DNA of 64,000 bases from Chitinophagaceae bacterium (GTDB lineage Bacteria > Bacteroidota > Bacteroidia > Chitinophagales > Chitinophagaceae). The notes under the pieces were generated by a model. The model had not been told where the DNA came from. It saw only the letters and a list, made by a program, of their open reading frames with translations, and did not search any database. The position numbers were made by a program, and so were the translations under genes. Below, one piece after another: positions 59,176-64,000 of the stretch; the first letter of the stretch is position 1, and every line of letters begins with the position of its first letter. The DNA lies in the NCBI GenBank assembly GCA_024707305.1, contig JANPZZ010000016.1:1-64000 (forward strand), written 5' to 3'.

Positions 59176-60452
59176 GTGTCGTCCCTTCGGGACTCGGTCA
59201 AAGAGGCGCTCGAATTCTACAGATATTCCGTCCCTTCGGGACGAGCACCCCAAAGATTTAGGATTCATCGGACATCGATCATCGATCATCGGTCATCGGT
59301 CATCGGACTCGGTCTAAGAGGCGCTCGAATTCTACAGATATTCCGTCCCTTCGGGACGAGCACCCCAAAGATTTAGGATTTATCGGACATCGGTCATCGA
59401 TCATCGGTCATCGGTCATCGGCCATCGGACTCGGTCAAAGAGGCGCTCGAATTCTACAGCTATTCCGTCCCTTCGGGACGAGCACCCCAAAGATTTAGGA
59501 TTCATCGGACATCGATCATCGATCATCGATCATCGGTCATCGGTCATCGGACTCGGTCTAAGAGGCGCTCGAATTCTACAGATATTCCGTCCCTTCGGGA
59601 CGAGCACCCCAAAGATTTAGGATTCATCGGACATCGATCATCGATCATCGATCATCGGTCATCGGTCATCGGACTCGGTCTAAGAGGCGCTCGAATTCTA
59701 CAGATATTCCGTCCCTTCGGGACGAGCACCCCAAAGATTTAGGATTTATCGGACATCGGTCATCGATCATCGATCATCGATCATCGATCATCGGTCATCG
59801 GTCATCGGACTCGGTCAAAGAGGCGCTCGAATTCTACAGATATTCCGTCCCTTCGGGACGAGCACCCCAAAGATTTAGGATTCATCGGACATCGATGATC
59901 GATCATCGATCCTCGATCCTCGATCATCGATCATCGGTCATCGGTCATCGGTCATCGGTCATCGGACTCGGTCAAAGAGGCGCTCGAATTCTACAGATAT
60001 TCCATCCCTTCGGGACGAGCACCCCAAAGATTTAGGATTCATCGGACATCGATCATCGGTCAAAGAGGCGTTCAAATTCTACAGCTATTCCGTCCCTTCG
60101 GGGACGAGCACCCCAAAGATTTAGGATTCATCGGACATCGGTCATCGATCATCGACCATCGATCATCGATCATCGATCATCGGACATCGGTCAAAGAGGC
60201 GCTCGAATTCTACAGATATTCCGTCCCTTCGGGACGAGCACCCCAAAGATTTAGGATTTATCGGACATCGGTCATCGATCATCGACCATCGGTCATCGGT
60301 CATCGGACTCGGTCAAAGAGGCGCTCGAATTCTACAGATATTCCGTCCCTTCGGGACGAGCACCCCAAAGATTTAGGATTCATCGGACATCGGACATCGG
60401 ACATCGGTCATCGATCATCGACCATCGATCATCGACCATCGATCACCGATTT
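59176..60452. repeat. Array B: ten double-hairpin units separated by heptamer tracts
   Basis: The first unit is led by hairpin GTCGTCCCTTCGGGACTC. Ten copies follow of GGTCAAAGAGGCGCTCGAATT, CTACAGATATTCC, hairpin CGTCCCTTCGGGACG, and AGCACCCCAAAGATTTAGGA. Hairpins are near 59230, 59342, 59467, 59587, 59707, 59842, 60003, 60088, 60220 and 60342. Each is followed by ATCGATC/ATCGGTC/ATCGGAC heptamers of varying number. Later copies lack the left half of the first hairpin and are joined to the tract at CGGAC. The array ends 14 bp before the ftsK stop. Confidence 0.95.
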
Positions 60453-60466
60453 TCCCGCGCAGCGCC

Positions 60467-63046
60467 TCACCCCAGCATCTGTAAATGCTGTTCCAGGTCC
60501 ATTTCCGTCTTAATTAGCACGTCCCTGGCTTTGCTGCCCTGGCTGGGGCCAACAATACCAGCTGCCTCCAGCTGATCCATCAGGCGGCCGGCGCGGTTAT
60601 AGCCGAGCTTCATACGACGTTGCAAAAGCGAAGTGGAGCCCACCTGATTTTGTACAATCAGTCGCGCTGCATCTTCAAATAGGCCATCCCTGTTTGAGGA
60701 ATCAAATTCCTTGCCGTCCATTTCCTTTTCATCCACATATTCGGGCAACATAAACGCCATAGGATATCCGCGCTGTTCGGAAATATAATCTACCACATTC
60801 TCAACTTCCGGCGTATCCACAAATGCGCACTGCAGGCGTGTGATTTCGCCATTATGGGAAATAAGCATATCACCTTTACCAATCAACTGCTCCGCCCCAC
60901 CAGCGTCCAAAATGGTACGTGAGTCAATTTTTGAAGAAACCTTAAAGGCAATACGTGCAGGAAAGTTGGCTTTAATAGTACCGGTAATGATATTTACTGA
61001 AGGACGTTGGGTTGCGATGATCAGGTGAATACCAATGGCACGCGCCAGCTGCGCCAGTCGCGCAATAGGCATTTCCACTTCCTTACCAGCTGTCATAATC
61101 AAATCTGCAAACTCATCAATTACCAAAACGATAAATGGAAGGAACTGATGACCTTTTTGGGGATTCAGTTTACGCTTGATAAATTTCTCGTTATATTCTT
61201 TAATATTACGCGCACCCGCTTCTTTCAAAAGATCGTAGCGGTTATCCATTTCAATACACAATGCATTCAGCGTATGCACTACTTTCTTTGTATCCGTGAT
61301 AATCGCATCATCTTCTCCGGGCAATTTCGCGAGGAAATGTTTTTCGATATGGCGATAAATACTCAGCTCCACCTTTTTCGGATCAATCAAAACAAACTTC
61401 ATTTGTGAAGGATGTTTTTTGTACAACAACGAAACAAGGATGGCATTTAATCCAACTGATTTACCCTGACCCGTCGCACCCGCCATCAACAAGTGAGGCA
61501 TACTCGCCAGATCAACAATGTAATTATCATTATCAATCTTTTTTCCAATTGCTATGGGAAGACTGAAATTGTTGTGTTGAAATTTTTCAGAAGCCAGCAA
61601 TGTTTTCATACTCACCACGGTCTTCTTCACATTCGGCACTTCAATACCAATGGTACCTTTTCCGGGGATGGGTGCGATAATCCTGATACCCAACGCTGCA
61701 AGGCTAAGTGCAATATCATCCTCGAGGTTTTTAATCCGCGAAATACGCACACCTGCTGCGGGAACAATTTCATATAAAGTAACCGTAGGCCCTACTGTCG
61801 CACTGATCTTCTGAATTTCGATGGAATAGTTGCGCAATGTTGCAATAATCTGGTTTTTGTTATTCTCCAGTTCTGCAGGATCCTGAACGATTTTTTCACT
61901 GCCATGGGTTTCCAGCAAATTCAATCCGGGATATTTGTAATTGCTAAGATCCAGCGTAGGTTCATACGGTGGCAGGTTTTCAACGGCACTTATCTCTGCT
62001 TCATCTAATGGCTCATCAGCAACTGTTTTAATTTCCAGTTGTAGCCCATCCGTTGGTGGTGGTGTTGGTGGTGGCACCGGCAACTCAACTTCCAAAGGTT
62101 CTGTGGTAGCTGCTGCGCGGTCGTTAATGCTCATATCCTCATGCTGATGATAGAGATCATTTACAATCTCCTGTTCAGCCATCGGCGTTAATACCGTTAA
62201 TTCTTCCTCATCTTCTACAGGATCTTTTTCGATCACCTGCATATCAAACGGATGTTTTTCTTCTTCTATAATCAGAATCGGTCCGGCTTTTTCCTTTCCT
62301 TTCTTCTTAATGTCGTTGACAGCAATATCTTCCACTTCTTCGTCGCCTTCCTCTTCCGGATCAGCCTCATCTTCCGCTTCATCATCTGCTAACACTGGGG
62401 TCTCAGTTTTTGCAGGAAGATTAAACGCAGGATTAAATTGCCAGATGATATAACCAAGTCCGATCACCAGCAACAATGCGGCCGTTCCAAAATTGCCGAG
62501 TGCACCGGTAAGCCAGTCGCAGATCATGTTACCTACGCCACCGCCAAAGCGGAATTCGAAACTCGCAAATATGAATGAAAGCGAAACTGATAAAACCAGG
62601 AGTCCTATCGTTACATATTTCAGATTTTTCCAGATGGAAAAAACTTTGCGGTTAAACAGCAGGTTGATACCTGAAACAAAAAAGAATGTGCAAATCAGCA
62701 ATGAAGCGATACCAAATCCTTTGTAAATAAAAAAGTGGGAAAATACCGCGCCTAAACGTCCCAGAAGGTTGTTGACCTTTACGCTGGTATCAAAAAGAAT
62801 ACCGGCACCGCGGGCCACTTCCGTCTGGTCATCTTTCCAGGTAAAGAAATAGGATGTAAATGCGATGAGGAGGTAGATGGAAAAAAGCAATGAGACAGCT
62901 CCCACGATCTTCCAGGTACGTTCGTCGCGAGCCAGCTTTTGCCAGTCAATCTGTTCTTCGGTTTCGGGCTTAAATCCTTTTGAGGCCCCCTTCGCGGATG
63001 TCTTTTTACCGCTGCGGGAACCGATCTTTTTCTGCTTTGTGGCCAT
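60467..63046 (-). CDS. ftsK: DNA translocase FtsK
   Basis: 859 aa. Four N-terminal membrane helices (residues about 45-205), an acidic linker (EDEADPEEEGDEEVED), then the motor: Walker A GATGQGKSVGLN near residue 522, Walker B VLVIDEFADLI, and ATQRPSVNIITGTIKANFPARIAFKV. The DNA-reading gamma domain at the end reads LLQRRMKLGYNRAGRLMDQLEAAGIVG. It pumps DNA at the division septum and activates XerCD. The ATG at 63046 (MATKQKK) is preferred over upstream starts because a -7 box lies five bases before it. Confidence 0.97.
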   Translation of the reverse strand: MATKQKKIGSRSGKKTSAKGASKGFKPETEEQIDWQKLARDERTWKIVGAVSLLFSIYLLIAFTSYFFTWKDDQTEVARGAGILFDTSVKVNNLLGRLGAVFSHFFIYKGFGIASLLICTFFFVSGINLLFNRKVFSIWKNLKYVTIGLLVLSVSLSFIFASFEFRFGGGVGNMICDWLTGALGNFGTAALLLVIGLGYIIWQFNPAFNLPAKTETPVLADDEAEDEADPEEEGDEEVEDIAVNDIKKKGKEKAGPILIIEEEKHPFDMQVIEKDPVEDEEELTVLTPMAEQEIVNDLYHQHEDMSINDRAAATTEPLEVELPVPPPTPPPTDGLQLEIKTVADEPLDEAEISAVENLPPYEPTLDLSNYKYPGLNLLETHGSEKIVQDPAELENNKNQIIATLRNYSIEIQKISATVGPTVTLYEIVPAAGVRISRIKNLEDDIALSLAALGIRIIAPIPGKGTIGIEVPNVKKTVVSMKTLLASEKFQHNNFSLPIAIGKKIDNDNYIVDLASMPHLLMAGATGQGKSVGLNAILVSLLYKKHPSQMKFVLIDPKKVELSIYRHIEKHFLAKLPGEDDAIITDTKKVVHTLNALCIEMDNRYDLLKEAGARNIKEYNEKFIKRKLNPQKGHQFLPFIVLVIDEFADLIMTAGKEVEMPIARLAQLARAIGIHLIIATQRPSVNIITGTIKANFPARIAFKVSSKIDSRTILDAGGAEQLIGKGDMLISHNGEITRLQCAFVDTPEVENVVDYISEQRGYPMAFMLPEYVDEKEMDGKEFDSSNRDGLFEDAARLIVQNQVGSTSLLQRRMKLGYNRAGRLMDQLEAAGIVGPSQGSKARDVLIKTEMDLEQHLQMLG

Positions 63047-63051
63047 ACGCG

Positions 63052-63059
63052 CAAAGATA
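63052..63059 (-). promoter_or_regulatory. ftsK: Bacteroidota -7 box, leaderless, for ftsK
   Basis: Minus-strand TATCTTTG, then CGCGT and the ATG at 63046. Confidence 0.7.
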
Positions 63060-63186
63060 GTATTTTGAAAAATGGGAACGATGAGCGACCATTGTTTCGC
63101 GTGCAACGGCAAAATAATGGCAGATTCCTGCTATTTCTACCCGCAAAGTAGTATGTCGGTCAGGCAAAAACAAGGGATGGAAATTG

Positions 63187-63194
63187 TACATTTG
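63187..63194 (+). promoter_or_regulatory. Bacteroidota -7 box before the 7TM sensor gene
   Basis: TACATTTG fits TAnnTTTG, 27 bp before the ATG at 63222. Confidence 0.55.
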
Positions 63195-63221
63195 AACATT
63201 CAGTCTTTAAGCCATAACCGA

Positions 63222-64000
63222 ATGAACCGACTGCTGACAGCACTCCTGCTTCTTTTTACAATTTTCCCGGATTTTCAATTACAGGCTCGTCAGGCTGAGG
63301 ACCTCCCCTTTTATCGAAATCAGCAAAATCCATCTGCAGCTGTCCAGTAATAAATTCAGCAGCCAGATAGCGATGGCCTATATCGCGCCTGATGCAGATG
63401 TAAAAAAGGCTTTTTCCGGCACCAACTTTCAGCCCGGCGTCATCCACCCCGGATTTATTCCTATTGATCGGATTCCGCAACAAATCCTGCTCCGGTTCAA
63501 CCTTAGCAATGACGGTGATAGTGTCAAAAGCGTCTGGTTTTTTCCCGGCCTCTACTACAACAGTATCGAAATGTACCGGGTGAACACTGAAGGTGCACTT
63601 GAGAAAATGCCGGATATTTTACCAAAGACCATACGCGAGATTAGCTACCGATTAATAGAGCTACAGGCGGGTGAATCTGCTCAATTGCTGGCTGTGCTAA
63701 AACCGGTACATACACACCTCAACCAGATCAGGCCGCGATTAATTGCACCGGAATTCCTCAAGACTTTTGTTATTGAACTCGACAACACCAATATCGAATC
63801 AAAGATATTTACCTATGTTTTTTGTGGCCTCCTGCTGATGATGATTCTTTTTTCGATGGCCAATTATTTCCTGGGAAAAAATTTGGAGTTCTTTTACTAC
63901 TCCGGTTACGCATTCCTTATCGGGATGATGCTTTTTATCAAAGGGATTTATAGTTATCATTCCAGCAAATTTGGTTTTTACCAGGAAGGATACCTCGATT
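63222..64000 (+). CDS. 7TM-DISM sensor protein, N-terminal part (one frameshift, cut by window end)
   Basis: Signal peptide MNRLLTALLLLFTIFPDFQLQA. Removing one T near 63309-63312 gives EDLPFIEISKIHLQLSSNKF. A periplasmic beta domain of the 7TMR-DISMED2 type follows (FIPIDRIPQQILLRFNLSND, VWFFPGLYYNSIEMYRV, YRLIELQAGESAQLLAVLKP). The first membrane helices are IFTYVFCGLLLMMILFSMANYFL and FFYYSGYAFLIGMMLFIKGIY. Such proteins usually end in a histidine kinase or a LuxR-type output, which lies outside the window. Divergent from ftsK. Confidence 0.8.

Noticed and set aside
59176-60452. CRISPR array
   Set aside because: Regular units with variable spacers look CRISPR-like, but the spacers are heptamer repeats rather than unique sequence, the units exceed 80 bp, and no cas gene is present.
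3984-64000. tRNA or rRNA genes
   Set aside because: I scanned the gaps by eye and saw no cloverleaf with a TTCRANT-type arm or rRNA core; a tRNAscan-SE run would settle it.

Overview
The window is a chimera. Positions 1 to about 3854 are GC-rich, alphaproteobacterial-looking sequence. From about 3984 onward it is a lower-GC Bacteroidota genome, probably of the Chitinophagaceae type. The seam (3855-3983) carries what I recognise as Oxford Nanopore native-barcode and adapter sequence: the reverse complement of barcode 1, adapter, then barcode 2. The two parts were therefore joined during library preparation or read processing. Many genes on both sides are split by single-base changes, mostly in homopolymers, which fits uncorrected long reads. 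I annotate such genes as one locus and note where the frame breaks.

The alphaproteobacterial piece, all on the minus strand, reads in gene order: C-terminus of a sugar-binding protein, MalK/UgpC-type ABC ATPase, RpiR-type regulator, GH20 beta-hexosaminidase. This is a typical amino-sugar uptake and degradation locus.

The Bacteroidota assignment rests on several features: TAnnTTTG promoter boxes, type IX secretion C-terminal domains, an Oar-like TonB receptor, a large TamB, an ECF sigma/anti-sigma pair with a TonB-like tail, and DUF2911/DUF4082/DUF4832/DUF4846 families. Layout: response-regulator fragment, valS, a HEYRH metallopeptidase/propeller/barrel protein, isoaspartyl peptidase, tamB, ribBA, Oar-like receptor (4-21.5 kb); DUF4846 lipoprotein, alpha/beta hydrolase, acyl-CoA carboxylase beta subunit, rnhA, Dph6-like ATPase, DUF6580 membrane protein, manA, yraN, YkgJ-type protein, xerD (21.5-31.6 kb); two orphan TonB-plug-like proteins, ECF sigma/anti-sigma, DUF2911, a symporter with two unlisted small membrane proteins and a PIG-L deacetylase, gamma-glutamyltransferase, DUF1572 (31.6-44.7 kb); a porin-like protein and a secreted cluster of a 1649-aa multidomain protein ending in a dockerin, a cohesin protein with a type IX sorting domain, and a DUF4832 lipoprotein (45.7-55.3 kb); fRMsr, acylphosphatase, a threonine-dehydrogenase-like epimerase, kdsA, lolA, ftsK and the start of a 7TM-DISM sensor protein (55-64 kb).

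Two things stand out. First, the adjacent dockerin and cohesin genes look like a two-part surface complex anchored by type IX secretion. Second, the intergenic spaces are full of short tandem repeats with a 7-bp period (YCGATGN, TTTGCCG, TCATTAT, CATCCNC families; one 8-9 bp family). Several begin at, or run through, a stop codon. Two large arrays (44.75-45.45 kb and 59.18-60.45 kb) alternate these heptamers with a double-hairpin element of shared design. No tRNA, rRNA, CRISPR-cas locus or insertion sequence was recognised.
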